Positions 51,324 through 60,960 of a stretch of DNA of 64,000 nt are shown here, piece after piece. Position numbers and translations under genes: made by a program. The first letter of the stretch is position 1. Each line of letters begins with the position of its first letter. Origin of the DNA: Tropicimonas sp047971885 (lineage in GTDB: Bacteria > Pseudomonadota > Alphaproteobacteria > Rhodobacterales > Rhodobacteraceae); the NCBI RefSeq assembly GCF_047971885.1, contig NZ_JBKEAE010000183.1, positions 1 to 64,000 of the forward strand, read 5' to 3'. Under the pieces are notes generated by a model. That model had not been told where the DNA came from and did not search any database. It saw nothing but the letters and a program-made list of their open reading frames with translations.

Positions 51324-52201
51324 GCTCCGAAACCGCCCTTCCGCGGCGCGATCCAGCGCCCTCGCGCTGGTCCTACCGGCTCAACCGGATGTGGCTGACG
51401 CCGGGCTACCGGCGGCTGCTCCGCCTCGGCGTGCCGGCGTGCCTGATCGCGGCGGCGGCATTGTGGTTCGTTTCGGATGACAGCCGCGTGCAGGCCTATG
51501 GCGAACGGTTTCAGGAACTGGTTCGCACCATCGAGGAGCGGCCGGAATTCATGGTAAACATGATGTCGGTCGACGGCGCCTCGCCCGAACTGGCCGAGGC
51601 GATCCGCGCCGAGCTTCCGATCCGTTTCCCGGTCTCGTCGTTCGACCTCGATCTCGATGCGATGCGGCTGAAGGTCGAGGGGTTCAATGCCGTCGAGTCT
51701 GCCCATATCCGCATCCGTCCCGGCGGAACGCTTGTCGTCGAGGTGGCCGAACGCCAGCCGGTCGTCGTCTGGCGGCACGCCTCGGGGCTGACGCTGCTCG
51801 ACCGGACCGGCCATGTCGTCGCCGGGACCGGGCTTCGCAGCGACTGGCCCGACCTGCCGCTGATCGCCGGGCAGGGGGCGGAGCGCGTGGTTTCCGAGGC
51901 GCTGGAGATTTTCGCCGCCGCCGACCCGTTTCAGGATCGGGTCCGCGGCCTCGTTCGCATGGGCGAACGGCGCTGGGACGTGGTGCTGGACCGCAACCAG
52001 CGCATCCAGCTTCCCGAGCAGGGCCCGGTGGCGACGGTCGAGCGGATCATCGCGCTCGACACGGCGCGCAAGATGCTGGAGCGCGACATTTCCGTTGCCG
52101 ATTTCCGCAACCCGGGCCGGCCGACCCTGCGGCTCAACGCCGACGCCTACAACGAACTTTACAATATCAACGACGAGGCGCCCGGAGGCGCGAGCGAATG
52201 A
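51311..52201 (+). CDS. ftsQ: Cell division protein FtsQ
   Basis: A 296-residue bitopic divisome protein. A basic cytoplasmic N-terminus is followed by one membrane helix (GVPACLIAAAALWFVSD). The POTRA domain then contains MVNMMSVDGASPELAEAIRA, and the beta domain ends in NDEAPGGASE. The GTG at 51311 is chosen because GGAGG lies 7 nt upstream and because it overlaps the ddl stop by 13 bp. Its own stop overlaps the ftsA start (ATGA). Confidence 0.92.
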   Translation: MRSLGSETALPRRDPAPSRWSYRLNRMWLTPGYRRLLRLGVPACLIAAAALWFVSDDSRVQAYGERFQELVRTIEERPEFMVNMMSVDGASPELAEAIRAELPIRFPVSSFDLDLDAMRLKVEGFNAVESAHIRIRPGGTLVVEVAERQPVVVWRHASGLTLLDRTGHVVAGTGLRSDWPDLPLIAGQGAERVVSEALEIFAAADPFQDRVRGLVRMGERRWDVVLDRNQRIQLPEQGPVATVERIIALDTARKMLERDISVADFRNPGRPTLRLNADAYNELYNINDEAPGGASE

Positions 52202-53532
52202 CCGATCTTTATCAGTCTCAGCGCATGATGCGGCGGATGAGAAAGCAGGCGATGGATCGCGGGGTGATCGCGATCCTCGATGTGGGCTCATCCAAGATTG
52301 CCTGTCTTGTGTTGCGGTTCGACGGCGCGATGCCGGCGGGCGGCAAGGACGGGGTCGGCTCGCTGGCCGGGCAGTCGAGCTTCCGTGTCATCGGCGCGGC
52401 AACGACCCGCTCGCGCGGAATCCGTTTCGGCGAGATCGAATCGATGCCCGAAACCGAGCGCGCGATCCGCACCGCCGTGCAGGCGGCGCAAAAGATGGCC
52501 GGCGTTCGCGTCGATCATGTGATCGCCTGCATCTCGGGGGCGCGGCCGCGCAGTTACGGCCTCGACGGGCGTGTGGAACTGGGCGATTCCATCGTCCGCG
52601 AAGACGATGTGAGCCGGGTTCTGGCGGCCTGCGCGGTGCCGGAATTCGGCAACGGGCGCGAGGTGTTGCACGCCCAGCCGGTGAATTTCGCCATCGACCA
52701 CCGGACGGGGCTGGGCGACCCGCGCGGCCAGATGGGCAATTCGCTGGCCGTCGACATGCATGTTCTGACGGTCGAGACCGGCGCGCTGCAGAACCTGCTC
52801 TATTGCGTCAAGCGCTGCGATCTGGAACTGGCGGGGCTGGCCAGTTCGGCCTATGTCGCGGGGATCTCGGCAATGGTCGAGGACGAGCAGGAGCTTGGCG
52901 CAGCCTGCATCGATCTGGGCGGCGGTGCGACGGGGATTTCGATCTTTATCAAGAAGCACATGATCTATGCCGATTCGGTCCGGATCGGCGGTGAACATAT
53001 CACCCAGGATATCTCCAAGGGACTGCGCGTTCCGCTGGCCACCGCGGAGCGGATCAAGACCTTTTTCGGTGGTGTCGTCGCCACCGGGATCGACGATCGC
53101 GAGATGATCGAGATCGGCGGCGATTCCGGCGACTGGGAACACGACCGCCGCAAGGTGAGCCGGGCGGAACTGATCGGCATCATGCGCCCGCGCGTCGAGG
53201 AGATACTCGAGGAGGTCCGCTCCCGGCTCGACGCGGCCGGATTCGAACATCTTCCCGCGCGGCAGATCGTGCTGACCGGCGGCGGCAGCCAGATTCCCGG
53301 CCTCGACGGCATGGCGGCCAGGATTCTCGGCCAGCAGGTGCGGCTCGGCCGCCCGCTCAGGGTACAGGGCCTGCCGCAGGCGGCGACCGGCCCGTCCTTT
53401 TCCTCGTCGGTCGGGCTTTGCCTGTTTGCCGCGCATCCGCAGGACGAATGGTGGGATTTCGACATTCCCGCCGACCGCTACCCGGCCCGGTCGCTCAAGC
53501 GGGCGGTGAAGTGGTTCCGCGACAATTGGTAA
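52198..53532 (+). CDS. ftsA: Cell division protein FtsA
   Basis: A 444-residue actin-like ATPase that tethers FtsZ to the membrane. Phosphate-1 loop AILDVGSSKIACLVLR, phosphate-2 AACIDLGGGATGISIF and adenosine region IVLTGGGSQIPGLDGMA. The C-terminal amphipathic helix (RSLKRAVKWFRDNW) is the membrane-targeting sequence. The SHS2/1C domain with HVLTVETGALQNLLYC lies in the usual place. It overlaps ftsQ by 4 bp. A 514-bp gap separates it from ftsZ. Confidence 0.96.
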   Translation: MTDLYQSQRMMRRMRKQAMDRGVIAILDVGSSKIACLVLRFDGAMPAGGKDGVGSLAGQSSFRVIGAATTRSRGIRFGEIESMPETERAIRTAVQAAQKMAGVRVDHVIACISGARPRSYGLDGRVELGDSIVREDDVSRVLAACAVPEFGNGREVLHAQPVNFAIDHRTGLGDPRGQMGNSLAVDMHVLTVETGALQNLLYCVKRCDLELAGLASSAYVAGISAMVEDEQELGAACIDLGGGATGISIFIKKHMIYADSVRIGGEHITQDISKGLRVPLATAERIKTFFGGVVATGIDDREMIEIGGDSGDWEHDRRKVSRAELIGIMRPRVEEILEEVRSRLDAAGFEHLPARQIVLTGGGSQIPGLDGMAARILGQQVRLGRPLRVQGLPQAATGPSFSSSVGLCLFAAHPQDEWWDFDIPADRYPARSLKRAVKWFRDNW

Positions 53533-54046
53533 GGCGGCATTGCGGTATAGCATCAGCATTGCGCCGCAACTCCTTGTTTTCGCGGAATTCGACGGATTTG
53601 ACGGGGTGGTGGGACTGCGCCGCGGATTGCCTCGCGCCTTGGAATGGCGGGCGTTGAATTTGCTGGCTTTTCGCTGTGGCAGGCGATAGTTTTGCCGCCA
53701 GAAACAAGCCCGGACAAAACCGGCACAGGCAGGCCGAGCAGCCGCCCCGACAGCAGGAATTGCGCGCACCGGAAAGGTGTGCCCGCGTCGTAATGGTTCG
53801 GCGTGCCCAGGTGTGATTTGTGTGGATGATGGGAGGTTCCACCAGATGCGGCGGCCTCCCCGGACATGCGGTTAAGAACCCGGCGGAAATCCCCCATATT
53901 TTGTGGCATTTTCACGATTTTTGGGTGACGAAGTGCGGGCGTATGCGTATGATGGTCCAAAATTGTGTAGCGCCGCGGGCAGCTTGCCCCGGGTTTGATC
54001 AGGCAGAGCCGTCCGGGGACAGGGCGGAGAGACAGGCGGAGAAGAC
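53533..54046. other. 514-bp non-coding region upstream of ftsZ
   Basis: No coding region is supported. The 3' part is AT-richer (for example ATTTTGTGGCATTTTCACGA near 53898) and is the likely place for dedicated ftsZ promoters, which are usual in alphaproteobacteria. A complete CtrA box (TTAA-N7-TTAA) was not found; one TTAA occurs near 53872. No strong hairpin terminator follows ftsA. Confidence 0.45.
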
Positions 54047-55642
54047 ATGGCATTGAACCTCACCATGCCCGAGCAGCAGGAAGAACTCAGGCCGCGGATC
54101 ACCGTGTTCGGTGTCGGCGGGGCCGGCGGCAACGCGGTCAACAACATGATCGAGAAGGCGCTTGAAGGTGTCGAGTTCGTGACGGCGAACACCGATGCGC
54201 AGGCCCTGCAACAAAGCCGCGCGCCGTCGCGGGTGCAGATGGGCGTCAAGGTGACCGAGGGTCTGGGTGCCGGCGCGCGCCCCGCGGTCGGCGCCGCCGC
54301 CGCCGAGGAAACCATCGAGGAGATCGTCGATCACCTCGCCGGGGCGCATATGTGCTTCATCACCGCCGGCATGGGTGGCAGCACCGGCACCGGCGCCGCG
54401 CCGATCATCGCGCAGGCGGCGCGCGAACTGGGTGTGCTGACGGTGGGTGTCGTCACCAAGCCCTTCATGTTCGAGGGTGCCAAGCGCATGCGCCAGGCCG
54501 AGGAAGGCATCGAGGCGCTGCAAAAGGTTGTCGATACGCTGATCATCATCCCCAACCAGAACCTGTTCCGGCTGGCCAACGAGCGCACGACCTTCACCGA
54601 AGCCTTCTCGATGGCCGACGATGTGCTCTACCAGGGTGTCAAGGGCGTAACCGACCTGATGGTGCGGCCCGGACTGATCAACCTCGATTTCGCCGATGTC
54701 CGCTCGGTCATGGACGAGATGGGCAAGGCGATGATGGGCACCGGCGAGGCCGAGGGCGAGAGCCGCGCCATCCAGGCCGCCGAAGCCGCCATCGCCAACC
54801 CGCTGCTGGACGAGATCAGCCTCAAGGGTGCCAAGGGCGTGCTGATCAACATCACCGGCGGCTACGACCTGACGCTGTTCGAACTTGACGAGGCGGCGAA
54901 CCGCATCCGCGACGAGGTCGACCCCGACGCCAACATCATCGTCGGTTCGACGCTGGACATGGACATGGAAGGGCGGATGCGCGTTTCCGTGGTCGCCACC
55001 GGCATCGACGCATCGGAGGTTCGGCACGACATTCCGCGCCCCGACCGCAAGCTGCGCGAACCGGTGCGGGCGGAGAAGGCGGCAGCGCCGGAGGAGGAAG
55101 AAACCGTTGCCGAGCCCGAACTCTTTGCCGGCGGTTTCCAGCCCCGGAAGGAAGAGCGCCGGATCGAGATGGTCGAGGATGACCTGCCACCCCCCGCTTA
55201 CCGGCAGCCGGCCGCCGAAAATGCCCATGTTCTGGAAGCCGAGGTCGAGGAGCCGCGGGCTGCGGCGCCGCGCGACCTGCCGCCCGGTGCGCCTTCGCCC
55301 GAGGTGATGGCGCGGCTTCAGGCTGCGGTTCTCAAGGCCGCGCCAACCGGGATGACCGAACATGCGACGCATGCCACCGCGCCGCGTCCGCAGGCCGGAG
55401 AGTCATCGGCCGAGAAGCGGGGTTTCGGGATCGGAAACCTGATTCACCGCATGTCCGGCAGCGCGGAACCCGAACGCCCGGCGGCGGCGCCCGTCCGTCC
55501 GGCGGCGCCACCCCGGAACGAGCCGCCGCAACTGCGCACCCGCTCCGCCCGGTCGGCCGAAGCCTTTGAGGACGACCCGGCGATGGATGTCGAACAGCAG
55601 CGGATCGAGATACCGGCGTTCCTGCGCCGGCAGGCGAACTGA
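54047..55642 (+). CDS. ftsZ: Cell division protein FtsZ
   Basis: A 531-residue tubulin-like GTPase that forms the Z ring. The globular domain (about 1-325) has ITVFGVGGAGGNAVNNM, the tubulin signature AGMGGSTGTGAAP and the T7-region NLDFADVRSVMDEMGKAMMG. A long Pro/Ala/Glu-rich linker of about 190 residues follows, ending in the conserved C-terminal peptide IEIPAFLRRQAN that binds FtsA. GGCGGAGAAG precedes the ATG. A strong terminator follows directly. Confidence 0.97.
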   Translation: MALNLTMPEQQEELRPRITVFGVGGAGGNAVNNMIEKALEGVEFVTANTDAQALQQSRAPSRVQMGVKVTEGLGAGARPAVGAAAAEETIEEIVDHLAGAHMCFITAGMGGSTGTGAAPIIAQAARELGVLTVGVVTKPFMFEGAKRMRQAEEGIEALQKVVDTLIIIPNQNLFRLANERTTFTEAFSMADDVLYQGVKGVTDLMVRPGLINLDFADVRSVMDEMGKAMMGTGEAEGESRAIQAAEAAIANPLLDEISLKGAKGVLINITGGYDLTLFELDEAANRIRDEVDPDANIIVGSTLDMDMEGRMRVSVVATGIDASEVRHDIPRPDRKLREPVRAEKAAAPEEEETVAEPELFAGGFQPRKEERRIEMVEDDLPPPAYRQPAAENAHVLEAEVEEPRAAAPRDLPPGAPSPEVMARLQAAVLKAAPTGMTEHATHATAPRPQAGESSAEKRGFGIGNLIHRMSGSAEPERPAAAPVRPAAPPRNEPPQLRTRSARSAEAFEDDPAMDVEQQRIEIPAFLRRQAN

Positions 55643-55669
55643 TCAATTTCCCTTGTGACACATGGCAAG

Positions 55670-55695
55670 GGGGCCGGTTTCGCCGGCCCCTTTTT
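55670..55695 (+). terminator. Rho-independent terminator after ftsZ
   Basis: Perfect 8-bp stem GGGGCCGG (55670-55677), loop TTTCG, CCGGCCCC (55683-55690), then TTTTT. It ends the dcw transcription unit; lpxC is transcribed separately. Confidence 0.92.
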
Positions 55696-55884
55696 CGTTT
55701 GAAAACAAACGGTTACCTCATCCGAATGTCGATCGGCGGGTTTCTGCCGCTTGTTTTGTTGGCATGTTACATATGGTTACAATCCTTGATTTGTGAAAAA
55801 TCCGCGCCCCGCCTATGTCGGGATCAACCGGGAGTGGTGCGTTAAGTCTCGGGTATAATAATGAAATTCGGGGCTTCGGGAAAA

Positions 55885-56808
55885 ATGGTTCAGACGACGC
55901 TGAAATCGACCGTGACGCTGAAGGGCGCGGGGCTCCATTCGGGGCGCCCGGCGCGTATCACGCTGTCGCCCGCGCGCGCCGGCCATGGCATCGGCTTTTA
56001 CCGCAGCGACGCGGTTGCCGGCAGCCGGGATATTCCGGCCCGCTGGGATCTGACCGAACACGTTCCGCTCTGCACCCGTCTGGTCAATGCCGACGGTGTC
56101 AGCATTTCGACGGTGGAGCATGTGATGGCCGCCCTTGCCGGTCTGGGTGTTCACAATGCGCAGATTTCCGTCAGCGGGCCCGAGGTGCCGATTCTCGACG
56201 GCAGCGCCGCCCCCTTCGTCAGGGCGATTCTGAAGGTGGGGCTGCGGCGGCTGAACGCGCCGCTGCGCGTGCTCAGGGTGATGCGCCCGGTCGAGGTCAG
56301 GGACGGCGACGCGATCGCCCGGCTGGAACCGGCCGGGGGGCTGCGGATAGATTTCGAGATCGACTTCGCCGATGCCGCCATCGGGCGTCAGGCGCTGTCG
56401 CTCGACATGGCCAACGGCGCCTTCGTTCACGAACTTTGCGACAGCCGCACCTTCTGCCGCCTGTCGGAGGTGGAATACATGCGCGGTCGCGGGCTGGCGC
56501 TTGGCGGTACGCTCGAAAACGCGGTGGTCGTGGACGGCGGAAAGGTCGTCAGCCCGGGTGGGCTGCGCCACGCCGACGAACCGGTGCGGCACAAGATGCT
56601 CGACGCGTTGGGGGATCTGGCGCTTGCCGGCGCGCCGATCCTCGGCCTCTATACGGGGCGCCGTGCCGGGCATACGCTGACCAACAGGCTGCTGCGCGCG
56701 CTTTTTGCCACGCCCGGCGCGGTAGAGTGGGTGGATTGCAACGACGAACGTCTGCGCCGCCTCCCGGGCGTAGGGGTGAGTTTGACCGACCTCGCCGCTG
56801 TCGCTTGA
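55885..56808 (+). CDS. lpxC: UDP-3-O-acyl-N-acetylglucosamine deacetylase LpxC
   Basis: A 307-residue zinc deacetylase, the first committed step of lipid A synthesis. Zinc ligands and catalytic residues: His in STVEHVMAALAGLG, His and Asp in RHKMLDALGDLAL, and the catalytic His in GRRAGHTLTNRL. GLHSGRPARITL and the ILDGSAAPFV motif are typical. The ATG at 55885 gives the usual N-terminus (MVQTTLKSTVTLKGAGLHSG). An ATG at 55861 would add eight residues but directly follows a TATAAT (55854-55859) that may be the -10 box. Confidence 0.95.
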   Translation: MVQTTLKSTVTLKGAGLHSGRPARITLSPARAGHGIGFYRSDAVAGSRDIPARWDLTEHVPLCTRLVNADGVSISTVEHVMAALAGLGVHNAQISVSGPEVPILDGSAAPFVRAILKVGLRRLNAPLRVLRVMRPVEVRDGDAIARLEPAGGLRIDFEIDFADAAIGRQALSLDMANGAFVHELCDSRTFCRLSEVEYMRGRGLALGGTLENAVVVDGGKVVSPGGLRHADEPVRHKMLDALGDLALAGAPILGLYTGRRAGHTLTNRLLRALFATPGAVEWVDCNDERLRRLPGVGVSLTDLAAVA

Positions 56809-56833
56809 CAACACAACACGATCAAGTCACGGA

Positions 56834-56868
56834 AATCCGGCGCACAGGCATTTTGCGCCGGATTTTTT
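56834..56868 (+). terminator. Rho-independent terminator after lpxC
   Basis: Perfect 10-bp stem AATCCGGCGC (56834-56843) with GCGCCGGATT (56855-56864) and a run of six T. It separates lpxC from the bamD gene. Confidence 0.93.
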
Positions 56869-56936
56869 CGTGCTAGAGGGTGGCAAACCCGGCGGCCGGA
56901 AATAGGCCGAGGGAAATTAAGGCAGAGGTTTCAGGC

Positions 56937-57785
56937 ATGACGGTGCGCAATGTCACAATCCGGCTGGTTGGTGCCATGGCTGTCATGGCCACGCTGACGG
57001 CTTGCGGCGACCGGTCCCCGGCGACACGTTCCAGCCTGAATCTCGAGCAGTTCACTGCCGAGCAGATCTATCAGCGGGCCGAATACGATCTCGAGGACGG
57101 CCATCCCGAAGATGCTGCGGTCCTGTTCGGCGAGATCGAGCGGCTCTACCCCTATTCGGAATGGGCCAAGCGGGCGCTGATCATGCAGGCGTTCTCCTAT
57201 CACACCGACCGCGATTACGAAAACAGCCGCGCCTCGGCGCAGCGCTATATCGATTTCTATCCCGCCGACGAGGATGCGGCCTATGCGCAGTATCTTCTGG
57301 CGCTCAGCTATTACGACCAGATCGACGAGGTCGGTCGCGATCAGGGCCTGACCGTCCAGGCGTTGCAGGCGTTGCGCGAGGTGATCGAAATCGATCCCGA
57401 CAGCGAATAGGCCAAGTCGGCGATCCTGAAGTTCGACCTAGCCTTCGACCATCTGGCGGCGAAGGAGATGGAGATCGGCCGCTATTACCTGAAGCGTCAG
57501 CATTACGCGTCGGCGATCAACCGGTTCCGTGTCGTGGTCGAGGATTTCCAGACCACCACGCACACGGCCGAGGCACTGCACCGGCTGGTCGAGGCCTATC
57601 TTGCGCTCGGCCTGACCGACGAGGCGCAGACGGCGGGCGCGATTCTCGCCTACAACTTCCAGTCGACCGAATGGTATCGCGACAGCTACGCGCTGCTGGT
57701 CCAGCGCGGGCTGAGCGCACAGGCCAGGGGCGACAGCTGGCTGCGGCAGGTGCACCGCCAGATGATCAAGGGCCAGTGGCTCTGA
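56937..57785 (+). pseudogene. bamD: Outer-membrane assembly lipoprotein BamD with an in-frame amber codon
   Basis: BamD is a TPR lipoprotein of the BAM complex and is usually essential. The lipobox LTAC in the signal peptide (MAVMATLTACGDRS) and the first TPRs (EQIYQRAEYDLEDGHPEDAA, RYIDFYPADEDAAYAQYLLA) are normal. Codon 158 (57408-57410) is TAG, in the context DPDSE-stop-AKSAILKFDLAFDHLAAKEM; relatives have Tyr there. The same frame then continues without interruption to KGQWL at 57785, giving 282 residues if read through. A single TAC/TAT to TAG change explains it. Possibilities: sequencing error, recent mutation with a partly functional 157-residue product, or amber suppression. An internal ATG at 57468 could start the distal part. 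Confidence 0.85.
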
Positions 57786-57890
57786 GCCGCCGCGCATAAC
57801 CCGCCGGCCTCACTTCCTCTGGCGGTCCGGCGCGGGCCTGCGGTAAGACGGGGCGGCGGCGCGTGGTGGGCCGGCATGGGGTAAGGCGGG

Positions 57891-59540
57891 ATGCTGCGCG
57901 GACTGGATATCCGGGACATGCTGATCATCGAGCGGCTGGAGCTTGAGTTCCGGCCGGGCCTCAACGTGCTGACCGGTGAAACCGGCGCCGGCAAATCCAT
58001 CCTGCTGGATTCGCTGGGGTTCGTGCTGGGCTGGCGCGGTCGTGCCGAACTGGTGCGCAGCGGTGCTGCGCAGGGCGAGGTTACGGCCTGGTTCGATCTG
58101 CCGCCCGGTCATCCGGCGCGCGATGTGCTGCACGAGGCGGGCCTGCCCGAGGTGGATGAGCTGATCCTGCGCCGGATCAATACCGCCGACGGGCGCAAGA
58201 CCGCCTGGATCAACGACCGCCGCACCTCGGGCGAGGTCCTGCGGCGCCTGTCGGACACGCTGGTGGAACTGCACGGACAGCATGACGACCGGGGCCTGCT
58301 GAACGCGCGCGGCCACCGGGCGCTGCTGGACGAATTTGCCGGAAATGCCGCCGCGATCGACGGGGTGCGCGCCGCATGGCGCGCATTGCGCGCCGCCGAC
58401 GAGGCGCTCGGCGCGATGCGCGACCGGCTGGCGGAACTGCATGGAGAGGAGTCCTTTCTGCGCCATTCGGTCGCCGAGCTTGACGCGCTGTCACCCGAAC
58501 CGGGCGAGGAAGCCGATCTCGATGCGCGCCGTCGCCTGATGCAGGGGGCGGAAAAGGTGCGGCAGGATATCGCCCGTGCCCATGCGGCGCTTTCCGGCGA
58601 CGGGGCCGAAGGGCTTATGGGCGATGCGATGCGCTGGCTCGATGGCGCGGCCGCAGGAACCGAGGGCAGGCTCGACGCGCCGATCGAGGCGCTGTCGCGG
58701 GCGTTCGAGGCGCTTGGCGAGGCCGAGCAGGGCGTTGCGGATTGCCTCGATGCGCTGACATTCGATGCGCGCGAACTGGAAGCAGTCGAGGAGCGCCTGT
58801 TCGCCATCCGCGGGCTGGCACGCAAGCACGGCGTGCTGGCGGACGATCTGGCGGCCCTTGCCGGGGATCTTCGCCAGAGGCTGGCGGCGCTGGAGGCCGG
58901 GGCGGGCGACCTTGCCGCGCTTGAAGCCGCCCGTGCGCGCGCGGGCGAGGCGCACCTTGCGGCCTGTGCGGCGCTGTCGCGATCGCGCCGCGATGCCGGG
59001 GTGCGGCTCGATGCCGCCATGGCCGGCGAACTGGCGCCGCTGAAGATGGAGCGGGCGGTTTTCGTCACGGAAATTGCCGAGACAGTTCCCGGTGCCGAGG
59101 GGATGGACGAGGTGACCTTTACCGTCGCCACCAATCCCGGCGCCCCCGCCGGGCCGCTGAACCGCATTGCCTCGGGCGGGGAATTGTCGCGCTTTCTGCT
59201 GGCGCTGAAGGTCTGCCTGATGGGCGAGGCGCATGGCGTGACGATGATCTTCGACGAGATCGACCGCGGCGTCGGCGGTGCAACCGCAGCGGCGGTCGGC
59301 CGGCGGCTGCGGTCGCTGGCGCAGGGCGCGCAGGTGCTGGTGGTCACCCATTCGCCGCAGGTCGCGGCGCTTGGGCGGCACCACCTGCGGGTCGAAAAAC
59401 GTATCGAAGGCGATCAGACCCTGTCGACGGTCACGCCGCTGGATGCGAGCGCCCGTGTCGACGAACTGGCGCGCATGCTGTCGGGCGATCAGGTGACCGA
59501 CGCGGCGCGCTCCGCCGCCCGCGCCCTGTTGGCGGAATGA
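57891..59540 (+). CDS. recN: DNA repair protein RecN
   Basis: A 549-residue SMC-like ATPase acting in double-strand-break repair. Walker A VLTGETGAGKSILLDSL near the N-terminus, ABC signature IASGGELSRFLLALKVCL, Walker B GVTMIFDEIDRGVGG and the H-loop VVTHSPQVAALG. The middle 300 residues are Ala/Glu/Arg-rich coiled coil. It follows bamD by 105 bp, the usual neighbourhood in alphaproteobacteria. Confidence 0.96.
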   Translation: MLRGLDIRDMLIIERLELEFRPGLNVLTGETGAGKSILLDSLGFVLGWRGRAELVRSGAAQGEVTAWFDLPPGHPARDVLHEAGLPEVDELILRRINTADGRKTAWINDRRTSGEVLRRLSDTLVELHGQHDDRGLLNARGHRALLDEFAGNAAAIDGVRAAWRALRAADEALGAMRDRLAELHGEESFLRHSVAELDALSPEPGEEADLDARRRLMQGAEKVRQDIARAHAALSGDGAEGLMGDAMRWLDGAAAGTEGRLDAPIEALSRAFEALGEAEQGVADCLDALTFDARELEAVEERLFAIRGLARKHGVLADDLAALAGDLRQRLAALEAGAGDLAALEAARARAGEAHLAACAALSRSRRDAGVRLDAAMAGELAPLKMERAVFVTEIAETVPGAEGMDEVTFTVATNPGAPAGPLNRIASGGELSRFLLALKVCLMGEAHGVTMIFDEIDRGVGGATAAAVGRRLRSLAQGAQVLVVTHSPQVAALGRHHLRVEKRIEGDQTLSTVTPLDASARVDELARMLSGDQVTDAARSAARALLAE

Positions 59541-59548
59541 CCGGCGCC

Positions 59549-60925
59549 TCAATCCGTCGGCGGAACCAGCTTGCCCGGGTTGAGGATGTTCTTCGGGTCG
59601 AACGTGCGCTTGATGTCGCCCATCACCGCCCAGGCCGCGCCGTGTTCCTCCTCCATATAGGCAAGCTTGCCGAGACCGATGCCATGTTCGCCGGTAACAG
59701 TACCGCCATATCGCAGCGCACGCTCGGCCATGCGATGCGCCAGCTCCTTGGCGACGCGCATGTCATCCGGGTTTGTCTCGTCAACGGCCAGGCTCGAATG
59801 GAAGTTGCCGTCGCCCACATGGCCGACGATGGGGCCGGGAATGCCCGACGCCTCGATATCGGCACGCGTCTCCTCGACCGTTTCGGCCAGCCGCGAGATC
59901 GGCACGCAGACATCGGTGAAGACGAACCTGCGCCCGGGATAATGCGCCTTGAGCGTATAGGCAAAGTTGTGGCGCATCTCCCACAGGGCGGTACGCTCTT
60001 CGGTCCTTTCCGCCCAGCGAAACCCTTCTGCGCCGTGCGAGGCGGCGATTTCGGCAAAGCGCGCGGTGTCTTCGGCGACCGATGCGTCGGTGCCGCGAAA
60101 CTCGACCAGAAGATGTGGTTTTTCCGGAAAACCCGCGTTGGAGCGTGCGTTGAATATCTGCGCCACGGTCTGATCGACAAATTCGATCCGGGCAACGGGA
60201 ATGCCCGTCTGCACCGTCTCGATCACCGTTTCGACCGCTCCCGCCATGCTGTCGAAGGCGCAGACGGCGGCCCGGGTCGCCTCGGGCTGGCCGTGAAGCC
60301 GCAGCGTCAGTTCCGTAATCAGGCCCAGCGTACCTTCGGAGCCGACGAAAAGCCGGGTCAGGTCGTAACCCGAAGCCGACTTGCGGGCGCGGCTGCCGGT
60401 GCGGACGATCCGACCGTCGGCCAGCACGACCTCCAGCCCGGTCACGTTGTCGCGCATCGAGCCATAGCGCACCGTCGTCGTGCCGCTCGCCCGGGTCGCG
60501 GCCATGCCGCCGAGCGTGGCGTTGGCCCCGGGATCGACCGGAAAGAACAGGCCCGTCGCCCTGAGTTCCGTATTCAGCGCCTCGCGCGTCATGCCGGGCT
60601 GGACCACGCAATCCATATCCTCGGCATTGACGGCAAGCAGGCGGTTCATCCGTGAAAAATCGACGACGATCCCGCCCCGGACCGCCAGCGCATGCCCTTC
60701 GAGCGAGGTTCCCGCCCCCCAGCCCGTTACCGGGCAGCCGAGGCGATTGCAGGTTTGCAGGATGCGCGAAACCTCGGCGGCGCTTTCGGGATAGGCGACC
60801 GCATCGGGCAGGGTGGCGGGAAAGTAGCTTTCCGATTGCCCGTGATGTTCCAGTTCGGACTTGGACTGCGCCAGCCGATCGCCTAGGAACGGGGAAAGTT
60901 CGGCGATTGTCTGTTCGATGCTCAT
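59549..60925 (-). CDS. FAD-linked oxidase, D-lactate dehydrogenase/glycolate oxidase type
   Basis: A 458-residue flavoprotein of the GlcD/Dld family. N-terminal PP-loop FAD domain with GCPVTGWGAGTSLEGHALAV, PVDPGANATLGGMAATRASG, ARKSASGYDLTRLFVGSEGT, and the C-terminal cap with IVGHVGDGNFHSSLAV (metal/substrate site) and GEHGIGLGK. It probably oxidises D-lactate or a related 2-hydroxy acid and passes electrons to cytochrome c or quinone. It is convergent with recN and divergent from the ClC gene (35 bp between starts). Confidence 0.92.
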   Translation of the reverse strand: MSIEQTIAELSPFLGDRLAQSKSELEHHGQSESYFPATLPDAVAYPESAAEVSRILQTCNRLGCPVTGWGAGTSLEGHALAVRGGIVVDFSRMNRLLAVNAEDMDCVVQPGMTREALNTELRATGLFFPVDPGANATLGGMAATRASGTTTVRYGSMRDNVTGLEVVLADGRIVRTGSRARKSASGYDLTRLFVGSEGTLGLITELTLRLHGQPEATRAAVCAFDSMAGAVETVIETVQTGIPVARIEFVDQTVAQIFNARSNAGFPEKPHLLVEFRGTDASVAEDTARFAEIAASHGAEGFRWAERTEERTALWEMRHNFAYTLKAHYPGRRFVFTDVCVPISRLAETVEETRADIEASGIPGPIVGHVGDGNFHSSLAVDETNPDDMRVAKELAHRMAERALRYGGTVTGEHGIGLGKLAYMEEEHGAAWAVMGDIKRTFDPKNILNPGKLVPPTD

Positions 60926-60960
60926 TCGGGCCCCCGCCGTGAGATTGCGAGGCGCACCCT

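Noticed and set aside
53533..54046. A complete CtrA box before ftsZ
   Set aside because: Only a single TTAA near 53872 was seen; the TTAA-N7-TTAA pair was not found.
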